Notes: generated by a model from the letters alone, not told the origin. Shown: positions 52,183-62,100, numbered from the stretch's first letter. The stretch is 64,000 nt of DNA from Micromonospora sp. WMMA1947 (GCF_027497355.1 NZ_CP114909.1:4297001-4361000); one strand, 5' to 3'. Numbers and translations: made by a program.

Positions 52183-55100
52183 GTGCAGTTCCGGGTGCTG
52201 GGCCCGCCGGAGGTCGTCCGGAACGGCCGGGTGGTGCCCCTCGGCGGGCCGAAGCAGCAGGCACTGCTGGCCCTGTTCCTGCTGCGGCCGAACCGGTTCG
52301 TCGCCGCCGACTGGCTGGTCGACGCGCTCTGGGACTCGCGACCGCCGGCCAGCGCCCGGACGACGCTGCGGACGTACGTCGCGGGGCTGCGCCGGGTGGT
52401 GGAAGCGGAACGGCCGCACGGCGAGCCGGCCCGCGTCCTGCGTAGCCACCCGCGAGGGTACGAACTGCGGGTCGCCCCCGAAGCCGTGGATGCGATCCGG
52501 TTCGGTGCCCTGCTGGACCGGGCGGCTGACGCGCTCGCGGCCGGAGCGCCGGCAGCCGCCGAACAGTGCTACACCGAGGCGCTGGCGTTGTGGCGCGGTG
52601 AACCGCTGGCGGGCGTGGCCGACCTGGCCGCGGTGCGTCCGGAGGCGGTCCGGCTGGCGGAGCTGCGGTTGAGCGCCGAGGAGGGGCGGTTGACCGCCGC
52701 CGTCGCGGCCGGACGGCATGCCACGCTGCTGCCGGAGCTGCGCCGGTTCGTGTCGGCGAACCCGCTGCGCGAGGGCGCCCGGGCGCAGCTGATGCTGGCG
52801 CTGTACCGCTCGGGGCGGCAGACCGAGGCGCTCGCCGTCTTCGACGAGGGGCGCCGGATCCTGGCCGGCGAGTACGGGATCGACCCCGGTGAGCAGATCC
52901 GGTCGGTGCACCGGCTGATCCTGGACCAGGCCGTACCGCCGGACCGCCCCGCGGACGCGGGCGGCCCGGTGGCGGCCGGGACACCGCCGCAGCGGGACGG
53001 CGGACCGCTCGTGGGGCGGGACGCCGAGCTGGAGCGCCTGCGGGCGGCACTGGACGCGGCCACCGGGCACGGCGGGCGGGTGCTGACGCTGGTGGGGGAG
53101 GCCGGTATCGGCAAGACCAGCCTCGCCGTGGCGCTCGGCGAGCGGGCCGCCGCGACGGGCGTCCCGGTGGTCTGGGGTCGCTGTCCGGACGTCGGGCAGG
53201 CGCCGCCGTTCTGGCTGTGGAGCCGGGTGGTGCGCGCGCTGGTGGCGATGCCGCAGACCCGCGCCACCGGCTCGGCGGGCCGGCTGGACGGGTTCGCCGC
53301 GGACGCGCCGGGCGGACCGGCGGACGGTCGCGGTCCGGACCCCACGGCCCGGTTCCAGGTGTACGAGGCGGTGGCGGACCTGGTGCACGGGGCGGCCCGG
53401 CAGCACGGACTGCTGATCGTCCTGGACGACCTGCACGCGGCCGACCCGGACTCGTTGCTGTTGCTGCGCTTCCTCGCCACCGCTCTGCCGGCGTCCCGGG
53501 CGCTGGTGGTCGCCACGCTGCGGCCGTACGACCAGGATCCGGCCCTGGTGGCGACGGTGGCCGAGCTGGCCCGCGGGCCGGGCTTCGGCCAGGTCCGGCT
53601 CGCCGGGCTGGACGCCGCGGCGGTCGCCGACCTGGTCCGGGACCGGACCGGCGTGGCGCCGCCGGAGCCGGTGGTGACCCGGCTCGTGACCCGTACCGGC
53701 GGGAATCCGTTCTTCCTCACCGAGCTGCTGCGCTCGCGGACCGACGCGGGCTCCGCCGGGGAGCTGCCACCGAGCATCCGCGACACGGTACGGCTGCGGC
53801 TCGACGGGCTGCCCGGTCCCACCCGGCGCTGCCTCGACCTGCTCAGCGTGGCCGGGCACGAGCTGGACCTGGCGGTGCTGGCGGCGGCGCTGCACCGCAC
53901 CGCCGAGGCGGTCGCCGAGGACCTCGCCCCGGCGTACCCGGCGGCGCTGGTGGTCGAGACCGGGCCGGGCGCGCTCGCGTTCCGCCATCCGCTGATCGCC
54001 GAGGTCACCTACGCCGAGCTGGTCCCGCCGCGCCGGGCCGCGCTGCACGCCCGTCTGGCCGCCGCGTACGAGCGGACGGCCGGCACCGCACCGGCGGAGC
54101 TGGCGCACCACTACGGCGAGGCGATCGGGCTCGGCCACGGCGAGGACCACCTGCGGTGGTCGCTGCGGGCCGCCGACGACGCCACCCGTCGGGTCGCCTA
54201 CGAGGACGCGCTGGGCCACCTCGAACGCGCCGCGCGCCGGCTGGCCCCGGCCGCCCGGGCCGCGCCCGGCGCGGCGCGCACCGAGCTGACCGTCCAGCTG
54301 CACCGGGCGGCCCTGCTCCAGATGACAGTGGGCGTCGGCAGCGACGCCGTCGACCGGGTCTGCGCCCGGGCCCGGGAGCTGCTGACACTCGTCGGGCCGG
54401 ACGCGGACATCCGCCACGCGCTCTGGGCGCTCGGTGAGCTGGCCGCCAACCGGGCCGAGTTCGCGATCTGCGCCGACCTCGCCGGGCGGCTCGTCCGCGC
54501 ACCCGACGACGGCAGCGGGCTGATCGCCGTGGCCGGTGAGTACCTGCTGGGCGCGGTCGGCTACTTCACCGGCCGCCAGAGCGAGGGCGAACGGCGGCTC
54601 ACCGCCGGGATCGACCGGCTGCGTACCGTCGAGCGGGCGCTGCTGCGCCGCGAGGTCGGCCGGCGTCCGGTGCTGGCCTGCCACAACTTCCGGGCGCTCG
54701 TGCGCTCGATGCGCGGCGACCCGGCCGGCGCCCGGTCGGACATCGCCGCGGCCGAGGCCCTCGCCCAGGAGCTCGACGACCCGTACGGCCGGGCCAACGC
54801 GGCGCTCTACGCCGCCTGGCTGGCGATGCAGGAGCACGACGTCGCCGCGGCCGACGCGGCGGGACGGCGGTGCCGGGACATCGGCCGGGCCACCGGGCTG
54901 CCGCACATGACGGCGACCGGCGCGTACTTCCTCCACTGGGCCGCGGCGCGCGGCGGCGACCACGGCCGGCTCGACGCGATGCGCGCCGCCGCTGACGATT
55001 TCTACCGTCCCGGACTGCGGTCCACCCGGACCATCACGTGCGCGGCGATGGCCGAGGCGTACCTGACCGCCGGCCGCCCGGAGACCGCTGCCGCGCTGGC

Positions 55101-55269
55101 CGAGGAAGGGCTGGCCGTGGCGGACCGGACCGGCGAGCGCGTCGTCGTCGCGGAGCTGCACCGGATCCGCGGGGTCGCGCGCGGTGACCGCGCGGAGTGG
55201 GATCTCGGCGCCCGGATCGCCGCCGAGCAGGGCGCCGGGCTGCTGCTGCCCCGCTTCGCGGTCTTCTGA
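52183..55269 (+). CDS. AfsR/SARP-like regulator with BTAD and AAA domains (large)
   Basis: A 1028-residue transcriptional regulator. It has an OmpR-like winged helix (1-95), a bacterial transcriptional activator domain (100-245), an AAA/NB-ARC-like ATPase with Walker A GEAGIGKT (305-312) and LLIVLDDLHAADPDS as Walker B, and a C-terminal helical/TPR-like region. Large SARP-type proteins often activate antibiotic genes. The next gene is an FAD hydroxylase, the most direct target by position. The GTG at 52183 gives the family N-terminus MQFRVLGPPEVV; another GTG lies 6 bases upstream. Confidence 0.92.
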   Translation: MQFRVLGPPEVVRNGRVVPLGGPKQQALLALFLLRPNRFVAADWLVDALWDSRPPASARTTLRTYVAGLRRVVEAERPHGEPARVLRSHPRGYELRVAPEAVDAIRFGALLDRAADALAAGAPAAAEQCYTEALALWRGEPLAGVADLAAVRPEAVRLAELRLSAEEGRLTAAVAAGRHATLLPELRRFVSANPLREGARAQLMLALYRSGRQTEALAVFDEGRRILAGEYGIDPGEQIRSVHRLILDQAVPPDRPADAGGPVAAGTPPQRDGGPLVGRDAELERLRAALDAATGHGGRVLTLVGEAGIGKTSLAVALGERAAATGVPVVWGRCPDVGQAPPFWLWSRVVRALVAMPQTRATGSAGRLDGFAADAPGGPADGRGPDPTARFQVYEAVADLVHGAARQHGLLIVLDDLHAADPDSLLLLRFLATALPASRALVVATLRPYDQDPALVATVAELARGPGFGQVRLAGLDAAAVADLVRDRTGVAPPEPVVTRLVTRTGGNPFFLTELLRSRTDAGSAGELPPSIRDTVRLRLDGLPGPTRRCLDLLSVAGHELDLAVLAAALHRTAEAVAEDLAPAYPAALVVETGPGALAFRHPLIAEVTYAELVPPRRAALHARLAAAYERTAGTAPAELAHHYGEAIGLGHGEDHLRWSLRAADDATRRVAYEDALGHLERAARRLAPAARAAPGAARTELTVQLHRAALLQMTVGVGSDAVDRVCARARELLTLVGPDADIRHALWALGELAANRAEFAICADLAGRLVRAPDDGSGLIAVAGEYLLGAVGYFTGRQSEGERRLTAGIDRLRTVERALLRREVGRRPVLACHNFRALVRSMRGDPAGARSDIAAAEALAQELDDPYGRANAALYAAWLAMQEHDVAAADAAGRRCRDIGRATGLPHMTATGAYFLHWAAARGGDHGRLDAMRAAADDFYRPGLRSTRTITCAAMAEAYLTAGRPETAAALAEEGLAVADRTGERVVVAELHRIRGVARGDRAEWDLGARIAAEQGAGLLLPRFAVF

Positions 55270-55271
55270 CC

Positions 55272-55295
55272 GGTGTGGAGGCCCACCTCCACACC
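55272..55295. terminator. 10-bp hairpin terminator after BTAD regulator
   Basis: GGTGTGGAGG and CCTCCACACC pair perfectly around CCCA, directly after the regulator stop, followed by a pyrimidine-rich TTCTCC. Confidence 0.7.
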
Positions 55296-55385
55296 TTCTC
55301 CACACCCCTTCCACGCCGCTGCGGTGCCCTGGTCGGTGTGGGACGGCCGGAGCCGTCCGGGACCACGTTCCGAAGGGGCAGCACA

Positions 55386-57080
55386 ATGGAATCAGTTCAG
55401 CCGCCGGATTCTCAGGCGGTCCAGGAGGTCGAGGTCGCCGTCATCGGCTGCGGGCCGGTGGGCGCGCTCACCGCCAACCTGCTCGGCGCCCGCGGCGTCA
55501 CCACGCTGGTCGTGGAGCGCAGCGCGACACCGCACGGCCAGCCGCGGGCCTTCTCCTGCGACGACGAGGCGCTGCGCATCTACCAGCAGGCCGGCCTGCT
55601 CGACGAGATACGCGACGCGACGATCGCGCCGCCACTGGTCGAGTACGTCAACCGCGCCGGCCGGGTCTTCGCCCGGATGAAGCTGTCCGAGACGGACTTC
55701 GGGTACGGGCACGCGCCGCTGCGCTTCTTCGACCAGCCGCGACTGGAACACACGCTGCGCACCGGGCTGGACCGCTTCCCGCACGTCCAGCTCGCACTCG
55801 GCACCGAACTGGTCGGCCTGACCCAGGACGACGACGGCGTGACGGTGCTGTTGTCCGACGTGGCCACCGGGCAGCGGCGGGCCGTCCGCGCCCGGTACGT
55901 GCTCGGCTGCGACGGCGCCCGCAGCGCCACCCGCACCGCGGTCCGGATCCCGCTGTCCGGGGCGAGCTACGCCGAACCGTGGCTGGCCGTCTCCGGCGAC
56001 GTGCCGCCCGACGCGGTACGGGTGCCCGACACCACGTTCGTCTGCGACTGGCAGCGCCCGGCGTTCGTCTCTCCGGGCGCGGCCGGCAGCTACCGGATGG
56101 AGTTCATGCTGCGCCCGGGCGAGACCGAGGCCGAGATGCAGCGGCCGGAGACCATCGCCGCGCTCGTCTCGCCGTACGTGGACCCGGACCGGTTCACCGT
56201 CACCCGGGCGGTGGTCTACACCTTCCACCACCTCGTCGCGCAGCGGTGGCGGGAGGGGCGGGTGTTCCTGCTCGGCGACGCGGCCCACCAGATGCCCCCG
56301 TTCATGGGCCAGGGCCTGTGCAGCGGCCTGCGCGACGCGGCGAACCTGTCGTGGAAGCTGTCGATGGTGCTGTCCGGCGCCGCCGGCGCCGAGGTGCTCG
56401 ACACGTACGAGACCGAGCGGCGCCCGCACACTGTGGAGATGGCGCGGACGAGCGTCCGGCTGGGGCACGTCTTCCTGGCCCGCAACCGGGTCGCCGCCGG
56501 GCTGCGCGACGCCGCGCTGCGGGCGGTCCAGACGATCCCCCGGATACGGCGGTTCGTGGAGCGGTTCGAGTTCAAGCCGGTCCCGGCGTACCGGCGGGGC
56601 CTGATGGCCGGCGGGCGGCGCGCCGGCGTGGTCGGGACGATGTTCCCCCAGCCGCGCGTCCTCGTCCCGGGCGCCCCCGGCGATCGCCTGCTCGACGAGG
56701 CGCTCGGCGACGGCTTCGTCGTGCTCGGCCGCGCCGGCGTGGACAACCCGCTCGAAGTGTGGCGGCCGGGGCTGCCGGTGCGGTTCGTCGCGGTCCATCC
56801 GTCCGGTACGCCGCTGGCCGACCTGCCGGACGTGTCCGGGGACGGTGGGTACGACCGGATCGACGTCGTCGACGCCGACGGGGTGCTCTGCGCCTGGCTG
56901 CGGCGGCACGGCGCCGACCTGGTGGTGCTGCGGCCGGACCGGTTCGTGTTCGCGCTGGTGCGGCCCGGCGGCGTCGAGCAGGCCGCCCAGGACCTGTCGG
57001 CCGCCCTCGGCGTGCCGCGGGACGGGCGGGACGACGACCGTCCTCGCTCACTGGGCGGAGCGCACCCCACAAGATGTTGA
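55386..57080 (+). CDS. FAD-dependent aromatic hydroxylase (MhpA-like)
   Basis: A 564-residue class A flavoprotein monooxygenase. The FAD motif GCGPVG is at 21-26, the GD motif is LGCDGARSATR, and the second FAD contact GDAAHQMPPFMGQGLCSGLRDAANLSWKL is typical of 3-(3-hydroxyphenyl)propionate hydroxylases and of RdmE/OxyS-type polyketide hydroxylases. The C-terminal 150 residues form the thioredoxin-like domain without catalytic function. It hydroxylates a phenol with NADPH and O2. It could be catabolic or a distant tailoring enzyme; the regulator upstream fits either. Confidence 0.9.
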   Translation: MESVQPPDSQAVQEVEVAVIGCGPVGALTANLLGARGVTTLVVERSATPHGQPRAFSCDDEALRIYQQAGLLDEIRDATIAPPLVEYVNRAGRVFARMKLSETDFGYGHAPLRFFDQPRLEHTLRTGLDRFPHVQLALGTELVGLTQDDDGVTVLLSDVATGQRRAVRARYVLGCDGARSATRTAVRIPLSGASYAEPWLAVSGDVPPDAVRVPDTTFVCDWQRPAFVSPGAAGSYRMEFMLRPGETEAEMQRPETIAALVSPYVDPDRFTVTRAVVYTFHHLVAQRWREGRVFLLGDAAHQMPPFMGQGLCSGLRDAANLSWKLSMVLSGAAGAEVLDTYETERRPHTVEMARTSVRLGHVFLARNRVAAGLRDAALRAVQTIPRIRRFVERFEFKPVPAYRRGLMAGGRRAGVVGTMFPQPRVLVPGAPGDRLLDEALGDGFVVLGRAGVDNPLEVWRPGLPVRFVAVHPSGTPLADLPDVSGDGGYDRIDVVDADGVLCAWLRRHGADLVVLRPDRFVFALVRPGGVEQAAQDLSAALGVPRDGRDDDRPRSLGGAHPTRC

Positions 57081-57088
57081 TGCTCGCC

Positions 57089-57094
57089 TATGGT
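57089..57094 (+). promoter_or_regulatory. -10-like hexamer for leaderless kinase-like gene
   Basis: TATGGT ends 7 nt before the GTG at 57102. It overlaps the in-frame ATG at 57090, which argues for the GTG as the true start. Confidence 0.4.
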
Positions 57095-57101
57095 TGACGG
57101 T

Positions 57102-59303
57102 GTGGCGGACGACGTACGGGGCGCCGCACCTGACGGCGAGCCGGTAGAGGCGGTACGGCAGCTCCTGCTCGGCGAGATCCGGGACCGCAACAGCGCCGAC
57201 GAGACCGGCCGGCTGCTGGGGTCGCCGCCCGAGGCGCGGTTGGCCGCGACTCACCAGATTCTCGCCGACCTGATGGACACGGCCGCGGACCACGAGTCCA
57301 TCCACGGGGTGGGCACCTTCCTGGGCGGCTGTCAGGCGGCGCTCGCACGGTTGAGCCAGGCCGCGGATCCCCACGACCCGCCGGTGGCGGCGCTGCTGGC
57401 CTTCCTCTGCCTCAACGTCACCCTCCTCGACCGGCGCTTCGAGCCGCCGGAGCGCGCCAAGCAGGACGCCTCGGACGAATACTGCCGCGAACTGTTCCGG
57501 ACCACGCCGGTGTCGGCGGCGATCCGGGCCCTCTACCGGCCGGGCGGGCGTCCGGGCGCGAGGCGGCCGATCTCCGAGATCGATCTGCGCCGGTGGCGCG
57601 AGATCGACTTCGACTCGCTCGTGTACCACCGCGCGGGGACCACCTCGTTCATCCTCAGGGCCACCACGCTCGAACCGGTTGACGAGTCCGGTCTGCATCC
57701 CGAGTTGGTACTCAAGTGCGTGCTCTTTCCGTGGAGCAAGCTGACGTCGGTGGCGCAGGCCACCGACGAGTACGCGGTCCGGTACGGCGCCGGCAACACA
57801 CCGAGCGTGGTCGTGCACCCGCTCGCGTCGACCGACCAGTGGGTGCTGATGCCCTACCAGGAGGGCGAGACACTGGGCGACCACCTCATCGCCTTCGAGA
57901 GTTCCGGGCCGTCGCCGGGCGCCCGGGTGGCCAAGGCCCGCCAGGTCGGGCTTCTGCTCGCCGAGGCGCTGCACAAGCTGGCGCGGTCGGAGCCGGTCGA
58001 CGTGAACCATCGAGAACGACAGCACCTGGATCTGTCGCCCGGGAACATCATCCTGTCCGACGGCCGGGTCCACTTCATCGATCTCGGTGTCAACCACCTG
58101 TACAGCCGCCAGGTCGGCATCGCCGAGCACGACGACGCCGTCTACATCGCGCCCGAGGTGAAGAACCGCGGCCAGTCCGAGGTGGCCGACGTCTACTCGT
58201 TGGGAATCATCCTCATCCAGGTGATGGTCGGCAGCGCTGCGCGCGACGGGCGGGTGCCGGACCGCGTCTACGCGATCAGCCCCACCATCGCCCGGATGCT
58301 CGACGACTTCATCGAGGAGCAGCCGAAGGACCGGTTGCTGCTCCTGCCGGACCGGCCGTTCCGGTTCGACGACCTGCACCGGCTGATGGTTCTCACCTTC
58401 GACCTGGCGGCGCAGGAGTCCGAGACCAGCCGGTCGGCGCTGCGACGCTGGGTCGCCCGGCTCGCGCCCGCCTCCCGGGAGGTCCGGACGCAGTACCGGC
58501 AGTTCCGGGTGGCCCGGGCGGCGAAGGTCACGCACGACACGTACCTGATGGGGTTCGCGCTCGTCGCGACCGCCTGCTGGTGGTTCATCTGCGCCAAGAC
58601 GGCTTTGTGGAAGGTCGACGACGTGTTGACCTTCTCGGCCAAGCCGCTGCCTCCGGCCGACCTGAGAGCGGCCGTGATCATCGGGTTCGGCCAGGCGCTG
58701 GTCGGGGCGAAGTACTACCAGAGCGTGCTGGCGCGGCTCACCGCGCGGCACATTCCCGGCGCCCTGGCCCGCTGCACGGAGGTCGCGGTACGGGCGATGT
58801 GCGTCGTCGCGCTGCCGACCGTGCTGCTGTCGGTGTTCTGGAAACCCACCCTGTGGGCATGGGGCTGCGCGGCCGGGGCGGTGGCTGTCGCCGTCACGAA
58901 TCTCCTGCTCCTGCTGCTCAGCCGACGGATCCTGCGGGCTGGGGAGGCCAGCGGGCTGTCGACAGTGCCGCCCGCCGGCGACGGGGTGGCGCGGGGCTTC
59001 GAACAATGGTGGTGGTCCATGTTGCTCTACGCGGCCGTCATTTGCGTCATCGCGGCCGGTCTCCAAGCCGGCTTCCTGCACGACCGCGACGCCTACGTCT
59101 TCGGTCTGGTCGTGATCAGCGTCGGCATCCACTACCTGTCGAAGTTCGTCACCGCCGGGTACGAGGTGCGCGGGGGTCTGTCGCGCGCGCTGTCGGTGGG
59201 GGAGCGTCTGTCCGTCCTGCACCGGGCCGATCCGTCCCGGGTCCGGAACTGGCCGCCCCGGCTCGTCGCACCCCGGCACCCCGCCGACCCGGCGATCGGG
59301 TGA
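57102..59303 (+). CDS. Membrane protein with Ser/Thr kinase-like domain
   Basis: A protein of about 733 residues. The kinase-like part (about 150-420) has a lysine strand (ELVLKCVLF), catalytic loop QHLDLSPGNIIL (HxD..N), metal loop FIDLGVN (DLG) and YIAPEVKNRGQSEVADVYSLGIIL (APE and the buried Asp), so it may be active. After residue 490 come several membrane segments (MGFALVATACWWFICAK, VRAMCVVALPTVLLSVFW, CAAGAVAVAVTNLLLLLL and two more). The N-terminal 140 residues are helical and unclassified. This inverted order, kinase first then multi-pass membrane part, is unusual for PknB-type kinases. The in-frame ATG at 57090 is the alternative start. Confidence 0.85.
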   Translation: MADDVRGAAPDGEPVEAVRQLLLGEIRDRNSADETGRLLGSPPEARLAATHQILADLMDTAADHESIHGVGTFLGGCQAALARLSQAADPHDPPVAALLAFLCLNVTLLDRRFEPPERAKQDASDEYCRELFRTTPVSAAIRALYRPGGRPGARRPISEIDLRRWREIDFDSLVYHRAGTTSFILRATTLEPVDESGLHPELVLKCVLFPWSKLTSVAQATDEYAVRYGAGNTPSVVVHPLASTDQWVLMPYQEGETLGDHLIAFESSGPSPGARVAKARQVGLLLAEALHKLARSEPVDVNHRERQHLDLSPGNIILSDGRVHFIDLGVNHLYSRQVGIAEHDDAVYIAPEVKNRGQSEVADVYSLGIILIQVMVGSAARDGRVPDRVYAISPTIARMLDDFIEEQPKDRLLLLPDRPFRFDDLHRLMVLTFDLAAQESETSRSALRRWVARLAPASREVRTQYRQFRVARAAKVTHDTYLMGFALVATACWWFICAKTALWKVDDVLTFSAKPLPPADLRAAVIIGFGQALVGAKYYQSVLARLTARHIPGALARCTEVAVRAMCVVALPTVLLSVFWKPTLWAWGCAAGAVAVAVTNLLLLLLSRRILRAGEASGLSTVPPAGDGVARGFEQWWWSMLLYAAVICVIAAGLQAGFLHDRDAYVFGLVVISVGIHYLSKFVTAGYEVRGGLSRALSVGERLSVLHRADPSRVRNWPPRLVAPRHPADPAIG

Positions 59304-59340
59304 CGACCCGCGCCGGGCCGGCGGAGCGCCGGGACCCGCG

Positions 59341-62100
59341 TCACACCACGTCGGACACCCGGGTCAGGTTGGTGCGCTGCCAGTCGTGGTCGCCGAGCGA
59401 GCGGGACAGCAACTGGATGTTGCCGTTCGCCGCCGTGTAGGTGATCTGGAGCCGGCCCCCGGCCGGCCACACCGACAGCAGGCTGCGGCCGACCGGCGGC
59501 ATGCCGTCGATCTGCACCCGCTCGGCCTGCCACGTGTCACCGTCGCCGGTCAGCTCCCACAGCCCGCCGTCGACGTCGGCGACGACCACCAGCCAGGTGT
59601 CGGCCGCGCCGTCCGGGCCGGGGAGCCGCTGCACCGCCGACGAGACGCACTCGGGCAGGCCGAGTTCGGCCGTCAGCGACCGGGTGTGCCAGGCACCGTC
59701 GTCGCCGACGGCATACATCCGGACGTCCTGCCGGTGGTCGACGCCGAACACCCGGTGCCGCTCGCCGGCCCGGTGCTCGCCCCACAGCGGCAACATGGTC
59801 AGCGGCAACGGGTTCTCCGCCTGGGTGGCCCAGGTCAGCGACATCTGCCCCCAGCCCTCGGGGCCCTCCCACAGCATCCGCAGGTGCTCCTCGGCGTCCC
59901 GGTAGACGATCACGTCGAGGCCGGTGACGCCGTCGACGTACCCGAAGGGGGTGCCGTCCGGCACGGCCGCGCCCTCCACCGACACGTCCTGCCAGACCCA
60001 GCCCTGTCCGGGGGCCTGGGACAGCCGGATCACCCGGCCGTCGGTCGCGCCGTACACCACCCGCTGGGTGTCGCCGTTGCGGTAGGCGTGGGTGCCGTAG
60101 CGCACGGCGGGCGGGCCGCCGCTGTCCTGCGTCAGGTCACCCCACCACCACTGGCCCTGGTCGTACCAGATCTGGTGGACGTGGCCGCCCTCGCCCGGGT
60201 AGACGTACGAGGGCACGCCGTCGTGGGCGAAGAACGGCGACGGGGCGATCCCGCGGGCCATCCGGGGCGCGCCCACGTCCGCGGTGAGCCGCGTCCACGT
60301 CCACCCGTCGCCCTCGGGGTAGTGCACCACGAGGTGCCGCTCACAGTCGGAGTAGGCGACGTGGTCCACAGCGGGCAGCACCCGGATGCCGACGCCGTCG
60401 GTGAACGGCAGCCGCCCGTACATGGCGAACAGGCCGTTGCGGTCGTCGGACTTGGGCACCCGGTACCAGCTCGCGTTGCGGTGCATCACGTTGCCGCTCT
60501 TGCCGTGGTTGAGCCCGAACGCGTGGCCGATCTCGTGCGTGGCGACGTGCCGGAAGTCGGGTCCGTGCAGGTCGACGTCGAAGTACCCGTGCGCATCCCA
60601 GTTGATCTTCCGGTTGAAGATGACCGGGAGCTGACCGGCCGCGTCGGGCCAGCCCGGGGCGGCCGACCACTTGGTCACCGCGTACACGGTCCGGAACCAG
60701 CCGGTGTCGTGGAAGACCGGATCGTCGCCGACGGAGAAGACGATGTCGGCCTGCGCCGGGTCGAAGACGCGGGTGAACTCGAACGGCCCGTTCCAGTTCT
60801 CACCCAGCACCTCGCGCCACACCTCGAGCGACACCTGGATCAGTTCGTGCTTGAGCGCGTCGGTGAAGTCGTCCCGGGCGTACGGCATCGTCATGTCACC
60901 GAGGTGGTAGGTCAGGTTCGTGTGCCGGAAGTGCTCGCCCTGGAGGACGAAACCGGCGGTGTCCGGCCGGTCCGGGGTGCCGCAGCCGGGCGCGGTCAGG
61001 TGGGCGGCGGTGACGGCGTCGGGCCGCCCGGTCACCGGCAGCTCGTGGAACGTCTGGTAGGCCCGGATCGCCGCGCCCAGCCCGGTGACCGGGGCGAAGC
61101 CCGCCTCGGTGAGCAGCGTGGCCACCGCCTCCAGGGGGAGGTCCGCGACGTCCGGCCGGATCAGCGACACGGTGCCGTCCGCCACGTCGCCCACGTACGC
61201 CGTGCCGTCGGCGGTGACCGCCACCGCGTACGGGCCGTGGCCGGTGGTGATCGGTTCGAGCGTGCGCGGCGCGTACGGGTTGGTGGTGTCGACGAGCTGG
61301 ACGCCCTTGTCTGTCGCCAGCCACGCCCGGGACAGTCCCGGTACGGCCGCGAGATCGCGGACACCGGCCGCGCTCCCCACCGCGCCGAGGCGCCGGCCGG
61401 TGTCCGGATCGTGCACGCCGAACAGCGGGTGCACGGTGCCGCCACCGAGCGAGCCGAGGTAGACCATGCCGTCGTGCGCGACGGCCAGCTCGCCCGGCTG
61501 GAGGTGGGCGGGTTCGATCGGCGCCACGGTGAGCGTCCCGTCCGGGCGCAGCACGGCGAGCGCGTCGTCGGCCGGCACGAGGCCCTTGACGTACAGCGCC
61601 GCGTAGACGGTGCCGTCCGGGGCCACCGCGAGGCGGTTCGGCGCCGACGGCAGCGACACGAAGCGCCGCTGGGTGGTGTCCGCCAGCTCGATGACCTGCA
61701 GGCGTTTGTGCGCCCAGTCGGCGACGTACAGCAGGTCGGCCACCGGGTCCACGGCGATCGCGATCAGCCCGAAGCCGATCGGGATGTCGGTGACCGTTCC
61801 GGTGGCCAGGTCGCACCGGGAGACGCTGTAGCTCTGCACCCCCCGGTTCATCACGTATGCCTGCCCGCGTCCGGGGTGCCAGGCCACCGCGCGGGGCTCG
61901 TGGCCGACCGGCAGGGACGGCCGGACCGGGGCGAGGGTACGGGGGTCGAGGACGTGCAGCCGGCCGGCGCCGGACGTGGGGTAGTGGGCGACGAGCAGGG
62001 CCGTGCCGGTGTCGGTGATGGCGTGCACCGAGCCGGGGTCCCCGGGGGTGCCGAGGGCGACCTGGAGCTGAGGTGGTGGGGTGGGAGTGGGAGTGGTCAT
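59341..62100 (-). CDS. Large matrixin-type metalloprotease with beta-propeller domains
   Basis: A 919-residue protein. Residues 1-330 look like a YncE/NHL-type beta-propeller (repeats of AVAPDGTVYAA, VDPVADLLYVADWA). A short peptidoglycan-binding-like unit follows (AIRAYQTFHELPVTGRPDAVTAAHL), then a matrixin catalytic domain (about 390-560) with the zinc motif HEIGHAFGLNH and a Met-turn region YGRLPF. The C-terminal 350 residues repeat Trp-rich strands like a PLL/lectin propeller. Oddly, no signal peptide is seen although the domains look extracellular. The ATG at 62100 follows GGAGG. No link to the biosynthetic genes is apparent. Confidence 0.88.
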   Translation of the reverse strand: MTTPTPTPPPQLQVALGTPGDPGSVHAITDTGTALLVAHYPTSGAGRLHVLDPRTLAPVRPSLPVGHEPRAVAWHPGRGQAYVMNRGVQSYSVSRCDLATGTVTDIPIGFGLIAIAVDPVADLLYVADWAHKRLQVIELADTTQRRFVSLPSAPNRLAVAPDGTVYAALYVKGLVPADDALAVLRPDGTLTVAPIEPAHLQPGELAVAHDGMVYLGSLGGGTVHPLFGVHDPDTGRRLGAVGSAAGVRDLAAVPGLSRAWLATDKGVQLVDTTNPYAPRTLEPITTGHGPYAVAVTADGTAYVGDVADGTVSLIRPDVADLPLEAVATLLTEAGFAPVTGLGAAIRAYQTFHELPVTGRPDAVTAAHLTAPGCGTPDRPDTAGFVLQGEHFRHTNLTYHLGDMTMPYARDDFTDALKHELIQVSLEVWREVLGENWNGPFEFTRVFDPAQADIVFSVGDDPVFHDTGWFRTVYAVTKWSAAPGWPDAAGQLPVIFNRKINWDAHGYFDVDLHGPDFRHVATHEIGHAFGLNHGKSGNVMHRNASWYRVPKSDDRNGLFAMYGRLPFTDGVGIRVLPAVDHVAYSDCERHLVVHYPEGDGWTWTRLTADVGAPRMARGIAPSPFFAHDGVPSYVYPGEGGHVHQIWYDQGQWWWGDLTQDSGGPPAVRYGTHAYRNGDTQRVVYGATDGRVIRLSQAPGQGWVWQDVSVEGAAVPDGTPFGYVDGVTGLDVIVYRDAEEHLRMLWEGPEGWGQMSLTWATQAENPLPLTMLPLWGEHRAGERHRVFGVDHRQDVRMYAVGDDGAWHTRSLTAELGLPECVSSAVQRLPGPDGAADTWLVVVADVDGGLWELTGDGDTWQAERVQIDGMPPVGRSLLSVWPAGGRLQITYTAANGNIQLLSRSLGDHDWQRTNLTRVSDVV

